From JAISGQ01 sp045604965 (lineage in GTDB: Bacteria > Bacillota > Clostridia > Oscillospirales > Acutalibacteraceae), in assembly GCA_045604965.1 (NCBI GenBank), contig JAZUPB010000025.1, positions 12,092 through 76,091 of the forward strand: 64,000 bases of DNA. Direction: 5' to 3'. Of the stretch, positions 42,444 to 50,254 are shown one piece after another (the stretch's first letter is position 1; each line of letters begins with the position of its first letter). The position numbers and the translations under genes were made by a program. The notes beneath the pieces are model-generated. The model ran no database searches, was not told the origin of the DNA, and worked only from the letters and a program-made list of their open reading frames with translations.

Positions 42444-42509
42444 GCTACTTTGTTTTGTCAAGTAGCTTGACTGAAATATAACACAGCTACTTTGTTTTGT
42501 CAAGTAGCT
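42444..42509 (-). promoter_or_regulatory. Tandem PadR operators around the padR promoter
   Basis: Two copies of GCTACTT-N9-AAGTAGC (42444-42466 and 42486-42508) share even the 9-bp centre and lie 42 bp, four helical turns, apart. The reverse-strand promoter is TTGACA (42503-42498), 17-bp spacer, TATATT (42480-42475). The distal dyad contains the -35 box and the proximal one covers the start-site region. Confidence 0.85.
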
Positions 42510-42577
42510 GCGTAGAAATTTTTTATAGGTAATATTTTTACGACTCAAAGTCAAATTTAAATTAATTTTGTAAAATA

Positions 42578-42609
42578 GACTTGATATCAAGTCAAGAACG
42601 TGTTACTAT
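42578..42609 (+). promoter_or_regulatory. Promoter with palindromic operator before XRE gene
   Basis: TTGATA (42581-42586), 17-bp spacer, TACTAT (42604-42609). A 16-bp perfect palindrome GACTTGATATCAAGTC (42578-42593) covers the -35 box and is a likely binding site for the small XRE regulator itself. Confidence 0.65.
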
Positions 42610-42630
42610 ACACTCGAAAGGAGGGAGCGT

Positions 42631-42852
42631 ATGAGTAAGAACATAGCGCTCAAGGTTGCCAGGGCAGAAAAGGACATAACTCAGAAAGCACTGGCAGATA
42701 TGGTGGGAGTCTCACGTCAGACGATCAACGCCATAGAGAAAGGGGAATACAACCCATCTATAAGGCTTTGCAGAAAGATCTGCAGGGCAATGGGAAAATC
42801 ACTTGATGAATTATTTTGGGAGGAAGATGAAAATGAAGAAGACGAAGACTAA
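42631..42852 (+). CDS. Small XRE-family transcriptional regulator
   Basis: A 73-aa Cro/CI-type protein: IALKVARAEKDITQKALADMVG, VSRQTINAIEKGEYNPS and LCRKICRAMGKSLDELFW make a complete HTH_3 domain, with an acidic tail (EEDENEEDED). CGAAAGGAGGGAGCGT precedes the ATG. The next gene starts inside its last codons. Such short YgzD-like regulators commonly pair with a small membrane protein. Confidence 0.95.
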   Translation: MSKNIALKVARAEKDITQKALADMVGVSRQTINAIEKGEYNPSIRLCRKICRAMGKSLDELFWEEDENEEDED

Positions 42853-43318
42853 GAAAGTTATTGACGAAAGACAGGAAAAGAAGCTTCTGGAAATAGGCAG
42901 CGGCGGCTTCTGGATTGCATACTGGATACTGCTCGCGGTCATGCTCGTGCAGATGGCGATAGAAAGCATAGATATGAATATATATATTCCGTCCTTTGCA
43001 GGTGAATGGCTTGTGTTTATGATAATGTGCGTTTATATGGTGTGCAGATGTGCAAAGAACAACATCTGGGAAGTCAAAAGAGAGCCCAGTGCAAAGGCGA
43101 ATCTGGTGTACAGTCTTATCGCAGGTGCAGTGATGGGTGTTATGTGGTTTATTGTACCCTATGTAAAGTCCGGAAAACTTATAGGTTCTATTGCGTCGGG
43201 TGTGTTTATTGCTGCTGTGGTATTCGGTCTGTGTATGGCTGCCCTGAGTATTTCCGCCGCATCCTACAGAAGAAAGAAAAGGAAGATTGAAGAGGCTGAA
43301 GAAACCGAAGAGGAATAA
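42833..43318 (+). CDS. Membrane protein paired with XRE regulator (DUF6773-like)
   Basis: A 161-aa protein with four predicted helices (about 25-44, 55-72, 92-112, 122-143), a basic N-terminus (KKTKTKKVIDERQEKK) and an acidic C-terminus (EEAEETEEE). ATG 42833 is used because TGGGAGG is 9 bp upstream; ATG 42827 is only 3 bp from it. It overlaps the regulator gene by 20 bp. No enzymatic motif; the regulator-membrane pair is recurrent in Bacillota. Confidence 0.8.
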   Translation: MKKTKTKKVIDERQEKKLLEIGSGGFWIAYWILLAVMLVQMAIESIDMNIYIPSFAGEWLVFMIMCVYMVCRCAKNNIWEVKREPSAKANLVYSLIAGAVMGVMWFIVPYVKSGKLIGSIASGVFIAAVVFGLCMAALSISAASYRRKKRKIEEAEETEEE

Positions 43319-43319
43319 T

Positions 43320-43352
43320 AAAACAGGCTGTGCCATCGGCACAGCCTGTTTT
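43320..43352. terminator. Terminator between convergent genes
   Basis: AAAACAGGCTGTGCC (43320-43334) and GGCACAGCCTGTTTT (43338-43352) pair around ATC. It overlaps the stop region of the opposite ribbon-helix-helix gene. Confidence 0.93.
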
Positions 43353-43545
43353 ATTGTGATATCTCACAGCGTTCAATGGCGAATTCTAGGAACATACTGA
43401 TAAGCTCATTGCGGCTACGTCCGGTTTTTGATGCAATCTCATCCAATGCATTGACGGTATCATCTTTTATACGAATGGAAAAGGTTTTGTAGCCATCTTC
43501 ACCCTTGGGATGTTTTGGAGTAATAACAATACGATCATCTTTCAT
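43351..43545 (-). CDS. Ribbon-helix-helix (CopG/Arc-type) protein
   Basis: A 64-aa protein. After a flexible PKHPKGEDG start, the strand KTFSIRIKDD and two helices DTVNALDEIASKTG and SRNELISMFLEFAIERC form a complete ribbon-helix-helix. TATGGAGGTGATCTG is the ribosome site. It lies 31 bp behind xylA on the same strand and may be read through from it. It may regulate itself or act as an antitoxin-like DNA binder; no toxin gene is adjacent. Confidence 0.85.
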   Translation of the reverse strand: MKDDRIVITPKHPKGEDGYKTFSIRIKDDTVNALDEIASKTGRSRNELISMFLEFAIERCEISQ

Positions 43546-43576
43546 CAGATCACCTCCATACAGCCTGTTACTGTTT

Positions 43577-44896
43577 TTAGAGGTTAAACATTATTTCGTT
43601 GATGATAGACTCAAGACGCTCCTGACGGGCGGTGGTTGTGGAGACAGCGCCCTTTTCAAGTGCGTAAGTCTCAAGATCGGCAAGTGTGACCTCACCTGCG
43701 CGTATTTTAGCGCCGATACCCTCATTCCAGCTTGAATAGCGTTCTGCGACAAATTCGTCTATTCTGCCGTCCTCGATTATCTTTGCAGCGATGCGCAGAC
43801 CGAGAGCGTATGTATCCATACCGGCGATAAAGCCGAGGAAAATATCCTCAAATGTGCAGGAGCCGCGGCGAAGCTTAGCGTCAAAGTTGAGACCGCCGTT
43901 TGTAAATCCGCCGGCACGAAGCACCTCAAGCATACAGAGAGTGGCTTCATATACGTTGGTGGGGAACTGATCGGTGTCCCAGCCGAGAAGATCGTCGCCC
44001 TGATTTGCATCAATTGAGCCGAACATACCGTTGATCCTTGCAGTTGCAAGCTCGTGCTGGAAGGTGTGACCTGCCAATACAGCGTGGTTCTGCTCAATAT
44101 TTATCTTGAAATCCTTGTCGAGACCGTGCTGACGAAGGAAGCCTATAACAGTGGCAGTGTCGAAATCGTACTGGTGTTTTGTTGGCTCCTTAGGTTTGGG
44201 CTCTACATAGAAATCACCTTCAAAGCCGATGGAACGTGCATAATCGCGTGCAAGAGTCATAAGACGTGCCATATTTTCAAGCTCAAGACCCATATCAGTA
44301 TTGAGAAGAGTCTCATAACCTTCACGTCCACCCCAGAAAACATAGCCTGTACCGCCGAACTTTACTGTAAGCTCAATTGCCTTCTTTATCTGAGCGGCAG
44401 CGAATGCAAAAACATCTGCGTTGGGGTTTGTGCCTGCGCCGTTTGTGTATCTGGGATTGCCAAAACAGTTGGCAGTACCCCAGAGATTCTTTTTATTGTG
44501 GAGCTTCATCTGCTCTGCAATAACTTCGCTTATTTCGTCAAGACGCGCGTTTGTTTCGGCAAGAGTATCAGCCTCGGGGGCAATATCACGGTCGTGGAAG
44601 CAGAAATAATCGATGCCCAGCTTGTTCATTATCTCAAAGCCTGCATATACTCTGTTTTTGGCTATTTCCATAGGATCTGAGCCGCCGAAGCTGCGGTCAT
44701 ACACGGGAATAGAGCCGAACATATCTGTTCCGCCTGCGGTAAGTGCGTGCCACCAGGCAAGAGCGAACTTGCAGTGTTCTCTCATAGTCTTGCCTGCGAT
44801 AACCTCATCGGGATTATAGAATTTAAAGGCAAAAGGGTTCTTTGACCCTTTGCCTTCATATTTTACAACAGGGATATTGGGAAAAAACTCGTTCAT
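43577..44896 (-). CDS. xylA: Xylose isomerase
   Basis: A 439-aa class II xylose isomerase. The catalytic histidine is in DYFCFHDRDIAPE, metal ligands are in YVEPKPKEPTKHQYDFD, INIEQNHAVLAGHTFQHEL and GSIDANQGDDLLGWDTDQFP. It converts xylose to xylulose and often glucose to fructose. AGGAGGTTTT precedes the ATG. No xylB kinase or transporter is adjacent; the PfkB-type kinase at 57583 is unlinked. Promoter at 44932-44960. Confidence 0.97.
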   Translation of the reverse strand: MNEFFPNIPVVKYEGKGSKNPFAFKFYNPDEVIAGKTMREHCKFALAWWHALTAGGTDMFGSIPVYDRSFGGSDPMEIAKNRVYAGFEIMNKLGIDYFCFHDRDIAPEADTLAETNARLDEISEVIAEQMKLHNKKNLWGTANCFGNPRYTNGAGTNPNADVFAFAAAQIKKAIELTVKFGGTGYVFWGGREGYETLLNTDMGLELENMARLMTLARDYARSIGFEGDFYVEPKPKEPTKHQYDFDTATVIGFLRQHGLDKDFKINIEQNHAVLAGHTFQHELATARINGMFGSIDANQGDDLLGWDTDQFPTNVYEATLCMLEVLRAGGFTNGGLNFDAKLRRGSCTFEDIFLGFIAGMDTYALGLRIAAKIIEDGRIDEFVAERYSSWNEGIGAKIRAGEVTLADLETYALEKGAVSTTTARQERLESIINEIMFNL

Positions 44897-44931
44897 TATA
44901 AAACCTCCTGAAGATATTTGAGGACATTATG

Positions 44932-44960
44932 ATATTAACAAAATGAGGAAGCATTATCAA
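44932..44960 (-). promoter_or_regulatory. xylA: Predicted xylA promoter
   Basis: On the reverse strand TTGATA (44960-44955), 17-bp spacer, TAATAT (44937-44932). Confidence 0.65.
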
Positions 44961-45158
44961 TGAACATACTGTATAAATTTTCTGTGAGGTTTGTGTGACA
45001 GAACTACAAATCACAGCATAACAGCAGTTGGTTGGAGCGAGCAAAAAGTCTGCAATAAAGCCAAAAACTTAGAAAAGATCAATCATAAACAAAACTCTGC
45101 AACTATATAAAACCAAGAGAAAAACAATTATGTTGTATTATTGATGGGGATACAGGTT

Positions 45159-45188
45159 TTGACAAAGGAAGAGCATGTGGTGTATAAT
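45159..45188 (+). promoter_or_regulatory. Predicted promoter of VanY-QueG-DUF1887 operon
   Basis: TTGACA (45159-45164), 18-bp spacer, TATAAT (45183-45188), about 30 bp before the first start codon. Confidence 0.85.
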
Positions 45189-45218
45189 TAAGATGTATAT
45201 GCGAAAGGAATGAAATAC

Positions 45219-46013
45219 GTGGCAAACAAACATTTTATCAACGAAACTGTCGGCGATTATGAGAACCGAATGGTGTTCTTCAGGATGATCGTTGTCGGTG
45301 CATTGGTATTGCTCATACTGACTCTTTTTATAGCCACATTCGACAACTGCGCCGCCTGCTCCGAAGAAGAGAGCGTAGTGGCAGTGTCGGAAAAGCTGGT
45401 TGGTGTTGAAAGCTATCCGTATGTAATAGATGCGCCCCTTGATGAAGACTGGTCGCCAAGTGATCTTATATATATAATCGGTGCTCCCAACGGAGACAAC
45501 GTACTGCTTCGCAGAGAAGCAGCGGAGGCATATCTTGAAATGCACAACGCTATGGTTGCGGAGGGTATGAGTGTTATCCCAATTGAGGGCTGGCGCAGTG
45601 CGGCATCTCAGACAGATATGTACAATGAGAGAATATATGCTCTTATGGGAGAAGGCAACAGCCACGACGATGCGGCAACGGAACTGCGGAAAGTTCTCAA
45701 GGCAGGCGGACTTGACGAGCATCAGCTCGGACTGACTGTGGACGTTACCACTCAGGCAGGCGTAAGACAAGATAATTTTGCTTCTCTTGCCCAGGGCAGA
45801 TGGATTATAAGAAATGCGCACAAATACGGTTTTGTGTTCCGTTATCCCGATACAAAGGAAAAAATAACCGAACTGCAGGCGCGTCCCTGGGAGCTTCGAT
45901 ATGTAGGAAAAGAAGCGGCGGAATTTATGGCAAAATATTCTCTCTGTCTTGAGGAATACATAAATATCTGCGAAAAGGATTGTCCCGATGCAGTGATGGA
46001 GGGTATAGAATGA
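45219..46013 (+). CDS. M15-family (VanY-like) peptidase with atypical active site
   Basis: A 264-aa protein with one N-terminal membrane anchor (about residues 20-42) and an extracellular VanY/DacY-type domain: IEGWRSAASQTDMYNERI, then DEHQLGLTVDVTTQ (His and Asp zinc ligands, 45714-45743). Where family members have E-P-W-H-x-R-Y-V, this protein has RPWELRYVG (45882-45908), so both the usual catalytic Glu and the third zinc His are replaced. It may be inactive or use other residues. GTG 45219 has AAAGGA 9 bp upstream; ATG 45210 abuts it. Overlaps the next gene by 4 bp. Confidence 0.82.
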   Translation: MANKHFINETVGDYENRMVFFRMIVVGALVLLILTLFIATFDNCAACSEEESVVAVSEKLVGVESYPYVIDAPLDEDWSPSDLIYIIGAPNGDNVLLRREAAEAYLEMHNAMVAEGMSVIPIEGWRSAASQTDMYNERIYALMGEGNSHDDAATELRKVLKAGGLDEHQLGLTVDVTTQAGVRQDNFASLAQGRWIIRNAHKYGFVFRYPDTKEKITELQARPWELRYVGKEAAEFMAKYSLCLEEYINICEKDCPDAVMEGIE

Positions 46014-46690
46014 CCTTTACGGAAAAGCTGAGAGACCGCCTTATCGACGAAGGACTGTGCGAAGTAGGTTTTTCGATGCCGCCCTGTATACCTGAGGAGC
46101 TTCGGAAATACCCTTACGCAGTTACGCTTATGTACAGATTGTCAGATGCGGTGCTGTCAGAGATTTCGGATGCACCGACCTATGCATATTTCCAGCATTA
46201 CAGAGCGGTCAATGCCCTGCTTGACAGATGCGCGCTTCTCTGCGGTGAGATGATACGAAGAGAAGGATATGATTATTTTCCTATAGCCGCATCTCAGAGC
46301 GTCCATAATAAAGAAGATGAATATACAGGCATATATCAGCACAAAACTGCCGCAGCAGCGGCGGGACTCGGCTGGATAGGCAGAAGTGCGCTGTTTGTAA
46401 GCAAGGAATTCGGTCCAAGGGTACGTCTTGCAACGGTGCTTACCGATATGCCCCTGATTTCCGAAAATCCTGAGCCTGCGGAAAACGGCTGCATAAACTG
46501 CGGGGAATGTGCAAAGGCCTGCCCTGCAGGTGCGATAAAAGGCGGTATATACGTACCGGGTGAAGTCAGAGAGAGCGTGTTTGACGCGAAAAAGTGCTCA
46601 GAACATATGAAAAATGCATATAAGCACATCGGACGCGGTGCAGTGTGCGGAAGATGTATATATGTATGTCCTCACGGTAAGAAAGGGTGA
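46010..46690 (+). CDS. QueG-like double [4Fe-4S] cluster protein
   Basis: A 226-aa protein related to the N-terminal and ferredoxin parts of epoxyqueuosine reductase. The mid-region AAAAAGLGWIGRSALFVSKEFGPRVRLATVL in parts matches the QueG core. It has two cluster motifs: CINCGECAKACPAGAI, and later CSEH plus CGRCIYVCPHGKK. The cobalamin-binding N-terminal region is short and the HEAT-like C-terminus of true QueG is missing. Its ATG overlaps the VanY-like stop (ATGA). An unidentified redox role is likelier than queuosine synthesis. Confidence 0.8.
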   Translation: MTFTEKLRDRLIDEGLCEVGFSMPPCIPEELRKYPYAVTLMYRLSDAVLSEISDAPTYAYFQHYRAVNALLDRCALLCGEMIRREGYDYFPIAASQSVHNKEDEYTGIYQHKTAAAAAGLGWIGRSALFVSKEFGPRVRLATVLTDMPLISENPEPAENGCINCGECAKACPAGAIKGGIYVPGEVRESVFDAKKCSEHMKNAYKHIGRGAVCGRCIYVCPHGKKG

Positions 46691-46696
46691 AGCAGC

Positions 46697-47881
46697 GTGA
46701 AAACTCTTATCGAGATATACGACGAAGAAACAGTGTTTAACCTGTTGGGAGCCTGTGCGGCAGAGCCTGACACGCTTGTTTTACTGGGCGGCGAGCGGCT
46801 TTCGGACGGAATACTGAGACGAAGATTGAGCGATTTTCTCACTTCGCGTGGAGTAAAAACGAAAATCGAATATAAAATATGCGACGTTGAGGACTGTACC
46901 TCCATTATAGAAGCTCTTGCGGAAATCACAGAGGAATATCAGGACTGTGTCATAGATGCGTCAGGCGGCGTGGATCTGGCATTGCTTGCCTGCGGAATGT
47001 TTGCGGAAAGCTGTGACATACCGATAATGCGTCTTGACGAAGAAAGAGAATGCTTTGTTGATGTGCGCAGCTGTCCTGAGGCGGAAAAAATCCAAATTCC
47101 TGTTTTCACTATAGAGGATATGATTGCGATGACAGGAGCGGGAGTGGTTCGCCACGGAAGAATATCCGCAAAAGATATAGACGATGAGCTCAGAGCAGAT
47201 ACATTCACGTTGTGGGAGATTTTCTCAAGATACCGTTCGTCCTGGCATAAGACCACATTGTTTTTCCATTCTGCCAGAGAGGAGACAGGGGATAACCTCA
47301 GCGTTGATACAAAGACTCCGAAGCCTATAGACAGAAATTACTGCCCTCCTGCACTGCTTAGAATGCTTGCAGAAGGCGGGTTGATAACAGATTATGAAAG
47401 CACAAGAGAAAATATAAGATTCCGCTATAAGGATCCGACTATGCGCGCCATACTGCGTGATAAGGGCTCGGTGCTGGAACTTATGACGTATTGCAGAATG
47501 AAGGACTGCGGATTGTTCGATGATGTAAACATAAGCGTTATCATAGACTGGGACGGCAAAGGCGAATCAACTACTACCAACGAGATAGACGTTATGGCGG
47601 TGCGCGGACTGAAAACCTATTTTATATCCTGCAAAAGTGCCAGAGCGGACAACCTGAGCAGTGAATATCTCTATGAAATAGATACTATGGCTCACAGGCT
47701 TGGAGGCAAATTTGCACAGCCTGCACTGGTCACTGCGGTAAGCAATATCCGCAGTACTGCACAGCCTATGTGGGAACGCGCCCACGATATGAGGGTTATA
47801 ATCGCAGATCAGGGATATCTTGAGAGCGGAAAACTTGGCGAGCTGATAGCAAACTACAAACGCAAGCCGCCGAAAAAATAA
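46697..47881 (+). CDS. Card1-like DUF1887 protein: CARF-like domain plus PD-(D/E)XK nuclease
   Basis: A 394-aa protein. Residues 1-140 look like a CARF-type Rossmann domain: LVLLGGERLSDGILRRRLSDF, and CVIDASGGVDLALLACG at the place of the ligand-binding GG loop. A middle wHTH-like part (PALLRMLAEGGLITDYES) follows. The C-terminus has the restriction-like core VLELMTYCRMKD, FDDVNISVIIDWDG, NEIDVMAVRGLKTYFISCKS; Asp at 47588-47590 and Lys at 47633-47635 fit the motif, with Ser in place of the usual Glu of ExK. GTG start. Such proteins (Card1/Can2) are cyclic-oligoadenylate-activated nucleases of type III CRISPR; no CRISPR or cas gene is in the window. Confidence 0.8.
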   Translation: MKTLIEIYDEETVFNLLGACAAEPDTLVLLGGERLSDGILRRRLSDFLTSRGVKTKIEYKICDVEDCTSIIEALAEITEEYQDCVIDASGGVDLALLACGMFAESCDIPIMRLDEERECFVDVRSCPEAEKIQIPVFTIEDMIAMTGAGVVRHGRISAKDIDDELRADTFTLWEIFSRYRSSWHKTTLFFHSAREETGDNLSVDTKTPKPIDRNYCPPALLRMLAEGGLITDYESTRENIRFRYKDPTMRAILRDKGSVLELMTYCRMKDCGLFDDVNISVIIDWDGKGESTTTNEIDVMAVRGLKTYFISCKSARADNLSSEYLYEIDTMAHRLGGKFAQPALVTAVSNIRSTAQPMWERAHDMRVIIADQGYLESGKLGELIANYKRKPPKK

Positions 47882-47888
47882 ATATTCA

Positions 47889-47919
47889 GCAGCCCGGCTC
47901 AATCAGTGAGTCGGGTTGC
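47889..47919 (+). terminator. Possible terminator hairpin after DUF1887 gene
   Basis: GCAGCCCGGCTC (47889-47900) pairs with GAGTCGGGTTGC (47908-47919), 12 bp with two G-T pairs. No T tract follows, so termination strength is doubtful. Confidence 0.45.
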
Positions 47920-48019
47920 CTGTTCATCAAAAGATTACAAAAGATTTACAAAAATTAACGGCGGTTTGTTTGGCAATTCAAACTCCTTTGTTACTATTGG
48001 GATAAAGGAGTGGAAATAT

Positions 48020-49000
48020 ATGTCAAAAAGAAAGAGAACAGTAATAATTTTAATAATTATGGGTGTTATTCTCAGCTTCCTGCTCAAAGCAGGCTGTATA
48101 GCGGCCTGTGACTGGGTGATGGAGCCTCCCACTGATGAGGGGACATACAAACTCGACGAAGATGTGGACACGCTTGTAGTTATGCCCTTTTCCTATGATT
48201 CACCTGCTGAAACAAAATGTATGATTGTAAAAAATGAGTCATTGATAAATATCTGGAAAAGCTCACACAGGTGGACCAATCAATATGCGGTGTGCTGTGA
48301 TGAATATACCACTCATAAGATATATGCATATAAAAATCATAACCAGATATATAAAAAGCCCTATGCTTCGTGGAATAAAGGCTACAACAACCTTCTTTTC
48401 ACATTTTGTCAGAATGCGCTTGTGGTAGCTGCGAATTTGTCCGGAGAATGGATGTACCGTGTTGGGGTACCCATCGGTACAGATGTTTCTGCACTGACAG
48501 AAGAGCTTGAGGAAAAAGAAAAGTGGTATGTTATAGACGAAAATGCAGTAGGGGAGGACGAGGCGTATATAAAGCTGTCATATGTGACAGAGGCTGATGA
48601 TGGGGAAGAAAGCAGCTATTACCGCAGATATGCATTGGGGGAATTTGAGCCCGATAATATCCTGATACGTGCAAAAGAAGCCGCAGATGAAATAAAGATA
48701 CCTTATGTGTATGCGAGTGTGGACGGAAGAAGATCGATTCCGGACAGAAATACACGCATCTTCATCAGGACGATGAAAATGCCGTTGTCCCGAACTCTTA
48801 CAAAAGAAGAAGTAGCAGAATATAAGGAAAAAATTAATATGCTATACCCGGCGGGGGATGTGGTGTTTGAAACGAATTGCCTGGACGGGGAAAAGCTTTG
48901 CATCGTGGCAAATAAAAAGCTTTCGGAAGATGAGCGTGCAGAGCTTTCGGAAAAATACGGCATGATGTTCGAACTGGATAAAGATCCTGAGTATAAATGA
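48020..49000 (+). CDS. Hypothetical lipoprotein-like exported protein
   Basis: A 326-aa protein not matched to a family. The N-terminus is a signal anchor (SKRKRTVIILIIMGVILSFLL) followed by KAGC, which could be a lipobox, and CIAAC. The remainder is hydrophilic with many aromatic residues and charged blocks. ATAAAGGAGTGGAAATAT marks ATG 48020; the frame is open back to 47906 with no support. It is a single gene between the DUF1887 operon and the MocR-like gene. Confidence 0.65.
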   Translation: MSKRKRTVIILIIMGVILSFLLKAGCIAACDWVMEPPTDEGTYKLDEDVDTLVVMPFSYDSPAETKCMIVKNESLINIWKSSHRWTNQYAVCCDEYTTHKIYAYKNHNQIYKKPYASWNKGYNNLLFTFCQNALVVAANLSGEWMYRVGVPIGTDVSALTEELEEKEKWYVIDENAVGEDEAYIKLSYVTEADDGEESSYYRRYALGEFEPDNILIRAKEAADEIKIPYVYASVDGRRSIPDRNTRIFIRTMKMPLSRTLTKEEVAEYKEKINMLYPAGDVVFETNCLDGEKLCIVANKKLSEDERAELSEKYGMMFELDKDPEYK

Positions 49001-49080
49001 CTTTACATATTATACGTTAAAATATATAATCAAACTGATAATATCGAAATCCCTGAAACCGAAAGAAGTGATATTACCAA

Positions 49081-50163
49081 ATGAAATACCGAATCGATGA
49101 AAAAATAAAAAAGCCTGCGTATCTTCAGCTCTACGAACAGATAAAAAATGATATTGCGAGCGGAGTGCTGCCTGCAGGCACACGGCTTCCATCAAAGCGT
49201 CTTCTCGCAGAGGAATCGGGAGTAAGCGTTATAACAGTACAGCATACATACACAATCCTCTGTGATGAGGGCTATGCAGAAGCGCGGCAGAGAAAAGGCT
49301 ATTTTGTCATATATAAGAGAGACGATTTTTTGACAGGCTCGGAAATAGCACAGACAGCACCGTCGGAGTCCAAGAATATGCACCACCCTCATAATAATTT
49401 CCCCTTTTCCGTTCTGGCGAAAACTATTCGCAGAGTGCTTCTTGATTATAACGAAAGCATACTTATCAAATCCCCCAATCACGGGTGTTTTGAACTTCGA
49501 AATGCCCTGTGTTCATATCTTGCAAGAAGCTGCGGCATTATCTGCAGGCCTGAGCAGATAATAATTGGATCGGGAGCAGAATATCTGTACAGCCTTATCG
49601 TTCAGCTGCTTGGCACAGAGCGCATATTTGCGCTGGAATGTCCGTCCTATGAAAAAATACGCAGGGTTTATGCAGCCAACGGGGCAAAATGCGATATGCT
49701 CAAGCTTGGCAGTGACGGAATAAAGAGTGCGGAGCTTGAAAGAACAGAAGCAACCGTGCTTCACGTCACTCCGTTCAACAGCTATCCCAGCGGCATAACA
49801 GCGGGTGCATCAAAGAGATATGAATATCTGAAATGGGCAGAAAAAAGAGACGGATATATTATTGAGGACAACTATGAATCGGAGCTTACTGTTTCAACAA
49901 AAAATGACGACACGGTATTTTCTATGTCGAAAAAGGGTTCAGTAATATATATGAATACTTTCTCAAAGACTGTCGCACCGTCTATGCGTGTGGGTTATAT
50001 GGTGCTTCCCGAATCAATGCTGCCGGAATTTGAAAGAAAGCTTGGGTTTTATTCCTGCACCGTTCCCGTGTTTGAGCAGTATGTACTGGCAGAGCTTCTT
50101 ACATCGGGAGATTTCGAACGGCACATAAACAGAATACGTCGTGAACGCAGAAAAAATATCTGA
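49081..50163 (+). pseudogene. MocR-family (GntR-aminotransferase) regulator, C-terminally truncated
   Basis: 360 aa. Residues 1-75 are a GntR winged helix (PAYLQLYEQIKNDIASGVLP, SGVSVITVQHTYTILCDEGY); the rest is the fold-I aminotransferase domain with IIGSGAEYLYSLIVQLLG, DNYESEL and the PLP lysine in NTFSKTVAPSMRVGYM. Full MocR proteins have about 450-480 residues; here the frame stops after RRERRKNI, so about 100 residues of the small C-terminal domain are lacking. A frame slip in the A-run near 50150 adds only about ten codons. Next to pdxY it looks like a PdxR regulator that is degraded or unusually short. Confidence 0.75.
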
Positions 50164-50254
50164 ACTGGTCATATAAAATCATCTCGTTTTGGTTATTTGA
50201 TTAATACCAACAAAAGAATATACTAAGAGCAATTCAGATATGAGGTGAAACAAT
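50164..50254 (+). promoter_or_regulatory. Regulatory gap before pdxY with TTGGT repeat
   Basis: TTGGT (50189-50193) and ACCAA (50206-50210) form an inverted repeat; a GGTCAT at 50167 and GGTTAT at 50191 are also spaced as direct repeats. These are candidate sites for the adjacent MocR/PdxR-type protein. Confidence 0.35.

Larger units (their letters stand above)
44897..45218. other. Divergent intergenic region between xylA and VanY-like gene
   Basis: 322 bp, A/T-rich, with a promoter for each side (reverse 44932-44960, forward 45159-45188). Between them, 44961-45158, I see no gene, hairpin or clear operator. No XylR-type palindrome was noticed. Confidence 0.5.

Noticed and set aside
46010..46690. 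Calling the Fe-S protein true QueG
   Set aside because: It lacks the long N-terminal cobalamin region and C-terminal HEAT-like part; only the core and two cluster motifs are present.
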